A DNA stretch of 64,000 nucleotides from Erysipelotrichaceae bacterium (GCA_017473265.1 JAFULQ010000005.1:1-64000), one strand, 5' to 3'; counted from the stretch's first letter, positions 44,078 through 52,040 are shown. The notes: generated by a model from the letters alone, not told the origin. Numbers and translations are program-made.

Positions 44078-44456
44078 CTTCTTGTAAAACTTGAGAAAAA
44101 TTAATGTTTTGATGAATGGCTTCATCATTTAACCATTCGGGGATGCTTAGTGTTTTTTTTATGGCTTTTGTTTTGTATTTTCTAGCAAATTCTAAAGCAT
44201 TGTATTCAACTAAAACAACAATTTCATTTGGATATTGTTTCATAATATTCTGAATATCAGATGGTGAAGCAATATCTTTTTCGTATAAATCAGTATCTTT
44301 ATCTAAGTAGAGTCCTAATGCTTCTTTGGCTTGTTCCATAGTATGAGCAATAGTATCTCCTTGAGAAAAACACCCTGGAAGATCTGGAAATTCAACCCAA
44401 TATCCTTGAACATCTTCCGCAATGTGAAATACAGCAGGATAATACATGATTGACAT
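44052..44456 (-). CDS. hicB: HicB antitoxin
   Basis: 134 residues. N-terminal HicB fold (PAVFHIAEDVQGYWVEFPDL, then GCFSQGDTIAHTMEQAKEAL) that neutralises HicA, and a C-terminal ribbon-helix-helix (IKKTLSIPEWLNDEAI) for DNA binding. Follows hicA by 31 bases; would repress the operon at the palindromes upstream of it. Confidence 0.93.
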   Translation of the reverse strand: MSIMYYPAVFHIAEDVQGYWVEFPDLPGCFSQGDTIAHTMEQAKEALGLYLDKDTDLYEKDIASPSDIQNIMKQYPNEIVVLVEYNALEFARKYKTKAIKKTLSIPEWLNDEAIHQNINFSQVLQEALIAKLQL

Positions 44457-44487
44457 AAAATTCCTTCCTTTCTATAATGGCAAGCGG

Positions 44488-44679
44488 CTATTTTAAGCCA
44501 GCTTGCTTGAGGATGGTTTGTTCAAGACCTTTCCCCAATTCTTTGTTGTGATAAGGAATGACAGTTGTTCTTTTTGTTACAGGATTATAAAGTTTTCGAT
44601 GACCGGTTGCGGCATGTTTCATTTCTATAAATCCATGTTTTTTGAGGAACTTTATCATTTCCTTGCAAGTCATTGGCAT
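44488..44679 (-). CDS. hicA: HicA toxin (mRNA interferase)
   Basis: 63-residue double-stranded RNA-binding-like HicA. Catalytic His27 in AATGHRKLYN, then TTVIPYHNKELGKGLEQTIL and KQAGLK at the end. Cleaves mRNA when HicB is lost. Start behind AAGGAGG. Confidence 0.93.
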   Translation of the reverse strand: MPMTCKEMIKFLKKHGFIEMKHAATGHRKLYNPVTKRTTVIPYHNKELGKGLEQTILKQAGLK

Positions 44680-44705
44680 GACTTCTTCCTCCTTAACACA
44701 TCAAT

Positions 44706-44758
44706 AGTATAACAAATTCTAATTGTGTATTCAATTGTTATACGTATAAAATACGTAT
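44706..44758 (-). promoter_or_regulatory. hicAB promoter and twin palindromes
   Basis: Minus strand TTGAAT (44729-44734), 17 bp, TATACT (44706-44711). Upstream of it are two identical palindromes ATACGTAT at 44740-44747 and 44751-44758, 11 bases apart, so on the same DNA face: likely HicB operators. Confidence 0.7.
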
Positions 44759-44811
44759 TACTTTGTGAATGAATGTAGTATTTTTAAGCATACTATATAT
44801 GAGCCATTTGT

Positions 44812-44840
44812 TTGTATGCACGATAGGTTTGTGCTATAAT
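44812..44840 (+). promoter_or_regulatory. Promoter of the small membrane protein-ridA operon
   Basis: TTGTAT (44812-44817), 17 bp, TATAAT (44835-44840) with extended TGC. Confidence 0.78.
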
Positions 44841-44860
44841 AGGCGCATGAGGTGATATAA

Positions 44861-45013
44861 ATGATTGAAAATATGAATGATCTATTATCTCTAGCATTAC
44901 TTAGTGGATTTTTTATCTATGTAATTTATTATTTGATTCGTACTTATACTTTTCAACGTTTGGCGAAACATATTCGTGATGAAGAGAAGTATTATCGTGA
45001 TTGGGAACAATAA
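44861..45013 (+). CDS. Small single-pass membrane protein
   Basis: 50 residues: one membrane segment (about 8-27, SLALLSGFFIYVIYYLI) and a charged tail ending RDWEQ. Ribosome site GAGGTGA. Too short for standard ORF cut-offs, but the promoter and ribosome site place it at the head of the ridA operon. Function unknown. Confidence 0.65.
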   Translation: MIENMNDLLSLALLSGFFIYVIYYLIRTYTFQRLAKHIRDEEKYYRDWEQ

Positions 45014-45024
45014 GGAGGATTATT

Positions 45025-45492
45025 ATGTTTCATCAAGAAATTCATTCGGATTTAGCGCCTAAGGCAATTGGACCTTATTCTCAAGGTATCAAAGTAGGTG
45101 ACTTTGTGTATTTGTCTGGTATGTTACCAGTGAATCCTGAAACAGGGTTAATTGAATCTAGTGATATTAAAGAACAAACACAACAAGTATTTAATAATAT
45201 TTTAGCTGTATTAAGCAGTCTTGGTTGTGATTTATCACATGTAGTAAAAACAACAGTATATATGAAAGATTTATCTATGTTTAACGATATGAATGAAGTA
45301 TATGCAATGTTTTTTGAAAAACCATATCCTGCTAGAAGTTGTGTAGAAGTTGCTAGATTGCCAAAAGATGCATTAGTAGAAATTGAATGTTTCGTTATTG
45401 ATACAGTTCGCTATGAAAGACAATCACAAGGTTGTGGTGGTTGTGGCGGTGGCTGCAATGATGGATGTTGTGAAGACGGTTGCTGTGAATAA
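45025..45492 (+). CDS. ridA: RidA-family deaminase with cysteine-rich tail
   Basis: 155 residues; residues 1-~130 are a standard RidA (enamine/imine deaminase, protects from 2-aminoacrylate): KAIGPYSQGIKVGDFVYLSG, then NILAVLSSLGCDLSHVVKTT and the substrate Arg in YPARSCVEVARLP. The last 25 residues are an added tail with seven cysteines (positions 137, 140, 144, 148, 149, 153, 154) and glycines, unlike the family. Start ATG behind AAGGAGGA. The terminator overlaps the tail codons. Confidence 0.92.
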   Translation: MFHQEIHSDLAPKAIGPYSQGIKVGDFVYLSGMLPVNPETGLIESSDIKEQTQQVFNNILAVLSSLGCDLSHVVKTTVYMKDLSMFNDMNEVYAMFFEKPYPARSCVEVARLPKDALVEIECFVIDTVRYERQSQGCGGCGGGCNDGCCEDGCCE

Positions 45493-45505
45493 CCGTCTTT
45501 TTTTA
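45473..45505 (+). terminator. ridA terminator
   Basis: 9-bp stem AAGACGGTT / AACCGTCTT, then TTTTTT; overlaps the end of ridA. Confidence 0.88.
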
Positions 45506-45657
45506 TTATAAAATAGACAATTATTACAAGTTTATTCTAGGAATAGTATGCATATAGTGTTTAGTTTGACGATTTTACAGGATATTGAGCTAAAGCTATA
45601 ATAGTAAAGTAAAAAAGGCTTCAAATATTCAATAAGCTATACATGTTCATGATAGAT

Positions 45658-45686
45658 TTGATTTTGTTGAGGGAAAATGATATAAG
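45658..45686 (+). promoter_or_regulatory. Promoter of the 45.7-kb gene pair
   Basis: TTGATT (45658-45663), 17 bp, TATAAG (45681-45686) with extended TGA. Confidence 0.6.
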
Positions 45687-45719
45687 ATTGGTGAAGTATA
45701 TATGGAAGGAGAGGATACA

Positions 45720-45884
45720 ATGTCTACAAAGAGTTTTTTTGATACAGTTGTCATTGAGAAAAAAGATGTTGAGAGGCTTCGATATATCATGAACGATAAG
45801 AGAAACATCAAGATTGAAAGGGTAAAGAATCATAAAGAACTTAAAGGTAAAGAACTTAAAGAGTTTATAAAGTTACTAAAATGA
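45720..45884 (+). CDS. Small basic protein, possible antitoxin
   Basis: 54 residues, charged and helix-prone (EKKDVERLRYIMNDKRNIKI, KELKGKELKEF). ATG 45720 with AAGGAG upstream; an ATG at 45702 precedes the ribosome site and is unlikely. Overlaps the following acetyltransferase-like gene by four bases (ATGA). The layout is that of an antitoxin followed by a GNAT toxin. Not confirmed by any known family. Confidence 0.6.
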   Translation: MSTKSFFDTVVIEKKDVERLRYIMNDKRNIKIERVKNHKELKGKELKEFIKLLK

Positions 45885-46471
45885 AGTATTTTACTGTTTC
45901 TTTATATAATATGAGAAAATTTGGAGTCGGCAAAGAAGAAATAAAAAGTATTCTTTCCGACTTTTCTTGTCCTTTAAATGGTGATGTTGAGGAATTTATT
46001 CGATGTAAAGCTTATGATTTTGATCGTGTTGGTTTAGCTAGAACGAATTTAATTTATACATTTTCAGAAGATGATAAACCAATATTGGTTGCTTTTTTTA
46101 CGATAGGATTGAGTCATGTAGTTATTGGTGATGAATTATCTAAAAATGATAAGAAACGTATATTTGGAACAACGTATCCCATTGGTGGTACATTGAAGAC
46201 TTTATTAATTGGACAATTATCAAAAAATTACAAGAATGGAAATAATCGTTATATTACTGGAGATGTACTTATGAAAATCGTTTTTGAACGCATAAGGAAA
46301 ATTCATCAGATAATGCCTAGTGTGGTTACGCATATTGATTGTAAAGATGTGTTTCCTTTGAGAAACTATTATGAAAAGTTTGGGTTTCATATGTTTAAGA
46401 AAAGTGACAATCAATTGGTATATTTGATGTCTACGAATCGTATTGTTGAAAATACAGTAAGTATAAGATGA
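45881..46471 (+). CDS. GNAT acetyltransferase-like protein, possible toxin
   Basis: 196 residues with a GNAT-like pattern: RTNLIYTFSEDDKPILVAFF (beta strands), TLLIGQLSKNYKNG, GDVLMKIVFERI, and the C-terminal HIDCKDVFPLRNYYEKFGFHMF, which is the usual end of GNAT enzymes. The acetyl-CoA loop is not the classical Q/RxxGxG/A. TA-linked GNAT proteins (TacT-like) have this size. Substrate unknown. Confidence 0.65.
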   Translation: MKYFTVSLYNMRKFGVGKEEIKSILSDFSCPLNGDVEEFIRCKAYDFDRVGLARTNLIYTFSEDDKPILVAFFTIGLSHVVIGDELSKNDKKRIFGTTYPIGGTLKTLLIGQLSKNYKNGNNRYITGDVLMKIVFERIRKIHQIMPSVVTHIDCKDVFPLRNYYEKFGFHMFKKSDNQLVYLMSTNRIVENTVSIR

Positions 46472-46581
46472 AAGTTTAGTTGAGAGAATATCTCGACTTT
46501 TTGAAGAAAAATGAAATTGGTTAAGTTGGTTGTTTGTCTTCTTTATTTTCGATATAATTGTTATAAGATGGAGGAACGATT

Positions 46582-46740
46582 ATGAGCATGAATATGGTTA
46601 TTGTCATCATATTAGCGTTGGGTGTTGCTTTAACTGCTTTTTTGATGTATTTACAGTATCGTCTATGTTGTATGGAGAAACATTGGTATGGGTTGATTTT
46701 ACCGATGATGTCTTTGGTGTTTGCTGTAATGGTTTTATGA
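46582..46740 (+). CDS. Small membrane peptide (possible frameshifted first half)
   Basis: 52 residues, two hydrophobic segments (MVIVIILALGVALTAFLMYL; LILPMMSLVFAVMVL). GGAGGAA precedes the ATG. Ends with ATGA overlapping the next small ORF. Either two coupled peptides or one three-helix protein split by a frameshift near GGTTTTATG. Confidence 0.5.
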   Translation: MSMNMVIVIILALGVALTAFLMYLQYRLCCMEKHWYGLILPMMSLVFAVMVL

Positions 46741-46853
46741 CATTGTTTAATAGTGAAGTAGTTGCTATGAATGTGGCGGTTATCTATTGGACATTACCTG
46801 TTATTTTAATGACAATGATTTATGTGTATGTTCGTTTTCTTAAGAAAAAGTAG
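46737..46853 (+). CDS. Small membrane peptide (possible second half)
   Basis: 38 residues: one hydrophobic segment (VAVIYWTLPVILMTMIYVYV) and a basic end FLKKK. Starts on the ATGA of the previous ORF. A ribosome site of its own is not obvious. Confidence 0.45.
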   Translation: MTLFNSEVVAMNVAVIYWTLPVILMTMIYVYVRFLKKK

Positions 46854-46862
46854 GAGGATAAT

Positions 46863-48038
46863 ATGAATAATTTTACTTTTAGTAGTCCAACAAATGTTAT
46901 TTTTGGTAAGGGGACTGAACAAGATGTTGGTAAGTATGTGAAGGCTTTAGGGAATAAGGTATTGTTACACTATGGTGGAGGATCTATCAAGCGTAATGGC
47001 TTATATGATGTTGTAGTGAAGTCTTTACAAGATGCGGGAGTTGAAATTGTGGAATTGGGTGGTGTTGTACCAAATCCACGTTATTCTAAAATTAAAGAAG
47101 GGGCATTATTGTGCCGTAAAGAAAATGTTGATGTTGTATTGGCAGTTGGTGGAGGATCTGTTATTGATTCTGCTAAAGGGATTGCGGCTGCGACATTGAT
47201 TGAAGAAGAGGAAGATTTCTGGGATGACTATATTATGAAAAAACGTCGTCCAGTTAAAGCATTACCAATTGGTGTTGTATTAACACTTCCTGCAGCTGGT
47301 TCTGAAACCAATCGTGGTATTGTTATTACCAATGATCAAACACAATTTAAACGTAGTTTAGGTTCTGATCATATGATTCCTAAGTTTGCGATTATTAATC
47401 CAGAGTATCATTATTCATTACCGAATTATCAAACAGCTTGTGGTAGTGCAGATATCATTGCACACTTATTAGAACGTTATTTTACACATACAACAAATGT
47501 AGATTTTAGTGATCGTTTATTAGAAGCATCTTTACGTACTATGATTCATGTAGCTCCTTTAGCACTTAAAAATCCAGAAGATTACAATTTACGTGCTGAA
47601 ATTGCTTGGTGTGGTACAATTGCACATAATGGTATTTTAGGTAAAGGTAGAGTTGAAGATTGGGGTACTCATAGTTTACAACATGAACTAGGTGCTATTT
47701 ATGATATTACCCATGGTGAAGGTTTAGCTATCATGTTCCCAGCTTGGATGAAATATGTTTGGAAAGAAAATCCTAAACGTTTTGTACAATTTGCGACTCG
47801 TGTTTGGAATGTAGATTATGCAGTTGAAAAGGAAGAAGAGATCATTTTAGAAGGTATTCGTAGAATGGAAGTATTCTTCAAAGATTTAGGTTTGGCTACT
47901 CGTTTATCCGAGTTGAATATTGATGATAGTAAATTTGAAGAAATGGCGAAGAAGATGTTATTAGGCAAAGAAACAGAAGGTAACTTTAAGAAGATGACTG
48001 TGGAAGATGCTGTAAACATCTATAAATTAGCACTATGA
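46863..48038 (+). CDS. bdhA: Iron-containing alcohol dehydrogenase (butanol dehydrogenase type)
   Basis: 391 residues of the Fe-ADH family, YqhD/BdhA branch, NAD(P)H-dependent reduction of aldehydes to alcohols. Seen: NFTFSSPTNVIFGKGTEQDV at the N-terminus, AVGGGSVIDSAKGIAAA for NADP binding, and the metal ligands in CGSADIIAHLLERYF (Asp, His) and the HSLQHELGAIYDITHGEGLA region (His, His). Start behind AGGAGGA. Confidence 0.95.
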   Translation: MNNFTFSSPTNVIFGKGTEQDVGKYVKALGNKVLLHYGGGSIKRNGLYDVVVKSLQDAGVEIVELGGVVPNPRYSKIKEGALLCRKENVDVVLAVGGGSVIDSAKGIAAATLIEEEEDFWDDYIMKKRRPVKALPIGVVLTLPAAGSETNRGIVITNDQTQFKRSLGSDHMIPKFAIINPEYHYSLPNYQTACGSADIIAHLLERYFTHTTNVDFSDRLLEASLRTMIHVAPLALKNPEDYNLRAEIAWCGTIAHNGILGKGRVEDWGTHSLQHELGAIYDITHGEGLAIMFPAWMKYVWKENPKRFVQFATRVWNVDYAVEKEEEIILEGIRRMEVFFKDLGLATRLSELNIDDSKFEEMAKKMLLGKETEGNFKKMTVEDAVNIYKLAL

Positions 48039-48247
48039 TTCGATTAGGTATTTATCAACACTTCAAGGGTAATTATTATAAAGTGATTGGAATTGCCAAA
48101 CATTCTGAAACTTTAGAAGAAATGGTGGTTTATCAAGCATTGTATGGTGAGTATGGTTTGTGGGTTAGACCTGTTTCTATGTTTGATGAAACGGTTGAAG
48201 TGAATGGCGAACTTAAAAAGCGATTTACGTATATTAGGGAAGAATAG
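48035..48247 (+). CDS. DUF1653 protein
   Basis: 70-residue DUF1653 family: GIYQHFKGNYYKVIGIAKHS and the LEEMVVYQALYGEYGLWVRP pattern followed by MFDETVE. Four-base ATGA overlap with the dehydrogenase stop, so co-translated. Function unknown. Confidence 0.88.
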   Translation: MIRLGIYQHFKGNYYKVIGIAKHSETLEEMVVYQALYGEYGLWVRPVSMFDETVEVNGELKKRFTYIREE

Positions 48248-48268
48248 ATATATTCTTCTCTTTTATTT
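48239..48268 (+). terminator. Terminator after the DUF1653 gene
   Basis: 8-bp stem GAAGAATA / TATTCTTC with GATA loop, then TCTTTTATTT; overlaps the stop codon. Confidence 0.65.
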
Positions 48269-48365
48269 GTATAATTGTTGAAGAAAAATAAGATTAATAA
48301 TATAATATATATGTAAATAGAATACGTAACATTTGTTACTTGCATTTCTTATGGAGGTATTACTG

Positions 48366-48404
48366 ATGTGTATTTCTAGGTATAAAAGTGGAGATGGATT
48401 TTAA
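48366..48404 (+). other. Possible leader mini-ORF before a lipoprotein gene
   Basis: 12 codons MCISRYKSGDGF behind a good GGAGGT site, ending about 35 bases before the lipoprotein ATG at 48439. Could be a leader peptide or a remnant; no further support. Confidence 0.25.
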
Positions 48405-48438
48405 ATATAGTTTATTAGAACCATTAGGAGGAGCCACT

Positions 48439-49176
48439 ATGAAAAAAATAATAATTCTAGTTTTATTTGTTTTGCTTGTGACATGTTGTGCAACTAAGAC
48501 AAAAGAAGTTGAAGTGAATACTTGGTCTTACGGAAGTGATAAGTTTGCTGAGCAATATGATGCATCGAATATGCTTATTGATGATTTGTTGGCCATGAAT
48601 CATAAATCATATTCTATTATTGATCGCTTTGGTTATATGTTTGTAGATGAAGGACTACATCAATTTTTAGTGTTAAATGGTGTTGAAGGAGCCTATCAAA
48701 AAGAACTAAATTTAACTATTAAAGAAGGAAAAGATACTTTTGATGGTAAATATGAAGTGATTATTCCATCTACTTTATTGAATAAAAAGAACATTCCTTA
48801 TCGAGTAGGGAATACCATTCGTTTAAATATGGTTAATTGGCATTATGATAGTTCTATAGAAGAAGAGTTAGATAATTTAAGAAATGGTACAGAAAGCTAT
48901 ATTAAAAAATATGACATTATAGATATTTTATTTGATGTTGTTGGAGTATATGAAGCGGATGGTTCTGAAATGATTTATACGTCTTTAGAAACATGTGAAG
49001 ACTTAACTAGTAAATTAAGAGGTGCGATTGATCCAATTGTAGTGCAATTCTATGATATGACATTTGTAGTTGATGAAGATGAGGTTGTGAATTTTAAGAA
49101 GGATGTAAATAAACTATTGGCGTATAGTCAATTTAATTATGGGCAAAAGCTTGATTATCAAATTAAAGAAAGATAA
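48439..49176 (+). CDS. Putative lipoprotein
   Basis: 245 residues with signal peptide ending LVTCCAT (lipobox-like, Cys at 17 or 18). The mature part is acidic, mixed alpha/beta, and matches no family I know. ATG 48439 has GGAGGAG upstream. Followed by its own terminator; first of a run of uncharacterised envelope proteins. Confidence 0.65.
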   Translation: MKKIIILVLFVLLVTCCATKTKEVEVNTWSYGSDKFAEQYDASNMLIDDLLAMNHKSYSIIDRFGYMFVDEGLHQFLVLNGVEGAYQKELNLTIKEGKDTFDGKYEVIIPSTLLNKKNIPYRVGNTIRLNMVNWHYDSSIEEELDNLRNGTESYIKKYDIIDILFDVVGVYEADGSEMIYTSLETCEDLTSKLRGAIDPIVVQFYDMTFVVDEDEVVNFKKDVNKLLAYSQFNYGQKLDYQIKER

Positions 49177-49185
49177 TAAATGCTT

Positions 49186-49216
49186 GAGGGGAATGGTTTG
49201 CCATTTTTCTCTTTTA
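49186..49216 (+). terminator. Terminator after the lipoprotein gene
   Basis: 11-bp stem GAGGGGAATGG / CCATTTTTCTC with G-U pairs, TTTG loop, then TTTTATTT. Confidence 0.65.
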
Positions 49217-49340
49217 TTTGGATTTTTTGGTCATTTTTAACCATAAGAAAAAAGTAGATAATGATTATGATATAATGTTTATATAAATCGTAATCATGTA
49301 ATTATGTTTATTATTTGAACATTAGAAGAAGGTGGATATA

Positions 49341-49892
49341 ATGAAGAAATATGTAAAACTAATATTGATAATATTAGCTCTATTGTGTAGTACCATAGTT
49401 ATTTATAGATCCATGAAAATACATAAGTATGGAGAATACAATGGGTGCGAGTATATTGGTGTTAGTGAAAATATGTTTATTAATGCACCTAAAGAAGAAT
49501 GGGTTGATTTGAGTAAATATAACTTAGATTGTTTTTATGTAAATTTAATTGTGGATAATTATAATTCTTTGTTTAAAACATGGAAAAATGAGTATGCTTG
49601 TGAAACGATGTGGTCATATCTTAATGAAAATGGTGAACCAGTGATTTTAGATGTGTATGAAAAAAAGCCAGGCTATGGTTTTAAATGGAGTGAAGAGATG
49701 TCTACTTCAGTTACTGATATTTTTGATGGCATAGAAGTTTCTTATAATCAACCATCAATTGAAGATGAAAAACGATTAGTAGTTGAACTAAATAGTGAAG
49801 AAAAGTATCTTCGATTTGTTGTATATGATTATGAACATTTGGATAATATTTATCCTGTTTTAGAAGATGTTTGGAATTACTATTTTAAATAG
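49341..49892 (+). CDS. Unknown membrane-anchored protein
   Basis: 183 residues; N-terminal membrane segment (about 5-24, LILIILALLCSTIVIY) and an extracytoplasmic acidic domain. ATG 49341 behind GAAGGTGG; the in-frame GTG at 49332 lies in the ribosome site. Extended -10 TGATATAAT at 49268-49276. Family not recognised. Confidence 0.65.
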   Translation: MKKYVKLILIILALLCSTIVIYRSMKIHKYGEYNGCEYIGVSENMFINAPKEEWVDLSKYNLDCFYVNLIVDNYNSLFKTWKNEYACETMWSYLNENGEPVILDVYEKKPGYGFKWSEEMSTSVTDIFDGIEVSYNQPSIEDEKRLVVELNSEEKYLRFVVYDYEHLDNIYPVLEDVWNYYFK

Positions 49893-49907
49893 ATTGGAGA
49901 TGTTAAA

Positions 49908-50156
49908 ATGTTTGAATTTCTGACTAGAGAAAAAGTGTTTGAAACAGTTGATGTAGATAAGAAGAATCAACTTCAACAATTATTTTATGATTTTAAGATT
50001 GATTATGTAGTACGCAAAAAGGATGTTCATCATCGTAGTAGTTTAGATACTATGAAGATGGGTGAAATGATGGTGAAATCAAAGTATGTGTATGAATTTT
50101 GGGTGAAGAAGAATCAAATCGCAGCGGCACAAAGACATGTTAGAGTATTGAAATAA
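49908..50156 (+). CDS. Small soluble protein, possibly DUF2007-like
   Basis: 82 residues. The pattern KVFETVDVDKKNQLQQLFYD with YVYEFWVKKNQIAAAQRHV recalls the small DUF2007 signal-transducing fold, but this is weak. Fifteen bases after the preceding gene; ribosome site TTGGAGATG. Unknown role. Confidence 0.55.
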   Translation: MFEFLTREKVFETVDVDKKNQLQQLFYDFKIDYVVRKKDVHHRSSLDTMKMGEMMVKSKYVYEFWVKKNQIAAAQRHVRVLK

Positions 50157-50175
50157 AAGTGGGAGAGTTATTAAT

Positions 50176-51168
50176 ATGCGTAAAATATTGATTCTATTAT
50201 GTATATTATTTTTGTGTTCTTGTGCTAAAGATACATATATGCCAGTAAATCGTATTGAAGACGGGTATTCCTTAGAGAAGATTGCAGAAGGATTGGAACC
50301 TCTTTATGGAGGTGGATATCGCTATATAGAAACAGAAAATGGGTTTGAAATAGAAACGTTTGCTGGATGGGGTTCTAATGAATTTTTTAAGAATGATACA
50401 GTAGAAATTCTTAGAGAAGAAATATATGATCAAGAATCTGAAAAGTATCTTCGTAAATATACGTATGTGAGTGATGAATTAACAAGTATTTTATTTTATG
50501 GTGATGGTAAATATCATTGGGAGAATGAATTGTATCCATCATATCCTAGTGCTTTTGAAGTGAAGGGTATATTGTATTTTAGTTATTTTGTAGCTGAAGA
50601 ATTAGTATTAAATAAAATTGTAGATGGACAATTGGTAGAATTGAAACGTTATCCAGTAAATGATGGTGAATATACTTTGTTAGGATTTGAAAATAATGAG
50701 AATGATATGTATTTTATTTATGAAAATAACGATAGCATAAAGTACATATGTGAAGAGAATACGTATGAATTCAAAAAGACAGATCGAGTGGTGATTCATC
50801 CTACTTATATTGTTTATTCAAATTTTGAATATGGTAAAGCTATTGCTAGTTTTGTAATTGATCGTAAAACACATCAAATACATCAATTAAATGAAAATAT
50901 GGAAATATTAATGGAAGATTTATATTTTGAAATGCCGATGGTGTTTAATTATGATACTAGTGACAAAGGTTTTATCTTTGTAGAAAGAATTGATGGAAAA
51001 GTTTGTTATGCATATGGAGAATGGAATAATGATGAATTAAAGGTGTATCATTTACCATTTGAAAAGCATGAAAGTGATAGTTGTGTAATCTATAAAGATA
51101 ATGTTATTTTTTATACAGATGAAGTTAGAGGCTTATTAGATTTTTACGTAGTAACAATTAATGAATAG
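50176..51168 (+). CDS. Putative lipoprotein
   Basis: 330 residues with a lipoprotein signal (ILLCILFLCSC). The mature chain is beta-rich with repeated Tyr/Asp-rich strands, possibly propeller-like, but no family is recognised. Ribosome site GGGAG. Last codons are followed by the zinc-ribbon gene after 10 bases. Confidence 0.65.
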   Translation: MRKILILLCILFLCSCAKDTYMPVNRIEDGYSLEKIAEGLEPLYGGGYRYIETENGFEIETFAGWGSNEFFKNDTVEILREEIYDQESEKYLRKYTYVSDELTSILFYGDGKYHWENELYPSYPSAFEVKGILYFSYFVAEELVLNKIVDGQLVELKRYPVNDGEYTLLGFENNENDMYFIYENNDSIKYICEENTYEFKKTDRVVIHPTYIVYSNFEYGKAIASFVIDRKTHQIHQLNENMEILMEDLYFEMPMVFNYDTSDKGFIFVERIDGKVCYAYGEWNNDELKVYHLPFEKHESDSCVIYKDNVIFYTDEVRGLLDFYVVTINE

Positions 51169-51178
51169 GAGGAAGACT

Positions 51179-51457
51179 ATGAATGATAAATGTCCATATT
51201 GTGGCGGAATTCTAAAAGAAGGTACTTTACATCCTACCAAATCTGATAAAGTATATTGGTTACCTGAAGGTGAAAATGCAGGTATTTTCCTTTTTGATCC
51301 AATAAAAGATAATAAATTATTGGATGCAGGAGCTGTCATATTTAGTTCGGGTTTAGTAACTTGTAAAATGAAAACATATGCATGTAAAGAATGTAAGAAA
51401 CTAATTATTGATTATAGTGATATGGTATATCCAACTACAGACGTAAAAGAAAGATAA
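51179..51457 (+). CDS. DUF6487-like zinc-ribbon protein
   Basis: 92 residues. CPYCGG at the start and CKECKK near the end form a four-cysteine zinc ribbon, with DKVYWLPEG between. ATG 51179 behind AGGAGGAAG. Function unknown. Confidence 0.72.
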   Translation: MNDKCPYCGGILKEGTLHPTKSDKVYWLPEGENAGIFLFDPIKDNKLLDAGAVIFSSGLVTCKMKTYACKECKKLIIDYSDMVYPTTDVKER

Positions 51458-51460
51458 TAG

Positions 51461-51486
51461 AAAAAGCAGTATTCTGCTTTTTTTTA
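51461..51486 (+). terminator. Terminator after the zinc-ribbon gene
   Basis: 9-bp stem AAAAAGCAG / CTGCTTTTT with a TATT loop, then more T. Confidence 0.85.
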
Positions 51487-51542
51487 TGATTTTTAAACTT
51501 TTTATTTGTTTTATGTATCTAATAGGTGAAAGGAGGTAGAAC

Positions 51543-52040
51543 ATGGATTTACAACTAGTAAAAAAGGCATTACGTGGTGATGATGATTTATTTGTACAGT
51601 TAATCATGGAGAAGAAAGAAAAGTTGATTCGGATTGCTTATAAGTATTGTCTAGATGATGCAATGGTTGAAGATGTTCTATCGGAAACTATCTATCAGTG
51701 TTATAAGCATCGTAAACAATGCAAAGATGTGCAATATTTTGATACTTGGTTAATAAGAATATTAATAAATAACTGTATAAAGGAAATTAAATCACAGGGT
51801 AAGCACGTTGAATTAGTGGTTGATGTTGAAGATGGTAAAAGCAATGATGTTTCCTTAAGAAGTATCGTGTATTCATTAGATGAGCCGGAAAGAAGTATAT
51901 TAATCTTTCATTTTTTTGAAAATGCGACTTTAAATGAAATTGCTCAGTATTTACAAATGCCTTTAAGTACGGTGAAGTCAAAGTATTACAAAGTTTTAAA
52001 TGAGTTAAAAATAGAACTAGAGGAGGTTTACAATGGATAA
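51543..52040 (+). CDS. ECF-type RNA polymerase sigma factor
   Basis: 165 residues: sigma-2 region (LIRIAYKYCLDDAMVEDVLS, TIYQCYKH, FDTWLIRILINNC) and sigma-4 (LNEIAQYLQMPLSTVKSKYY). Overlaps the anti-sigma gene by 8 bases, the classic pairing. Ribosome site AAAGGAGG. It likely drives its own operon and envelope genes when released. Confidence 0.92.
   Translation: MDLQLVKKALRGDDDLFVQLIMEKKEKLIRIAYKYCLDDAMVEDVLSETIYQCYKHRKQCKDVQYFDTWLIRILINNCIKEIKSQGKHVELVVDVEDGKSNDVSLRSIVYSLDEPERSILIFHFFENATLNEIAQYLQMPLSTVKSKYYKVLNELKIELEEVYNG

Noticed and set aside
46530-46853. A 107-codon ORF over the two small membrane ORFs
   Set aside because: Its first half has an odd composition with no ribosome site; the frames starting at 46582 and 46737 give sensible membrane segments.
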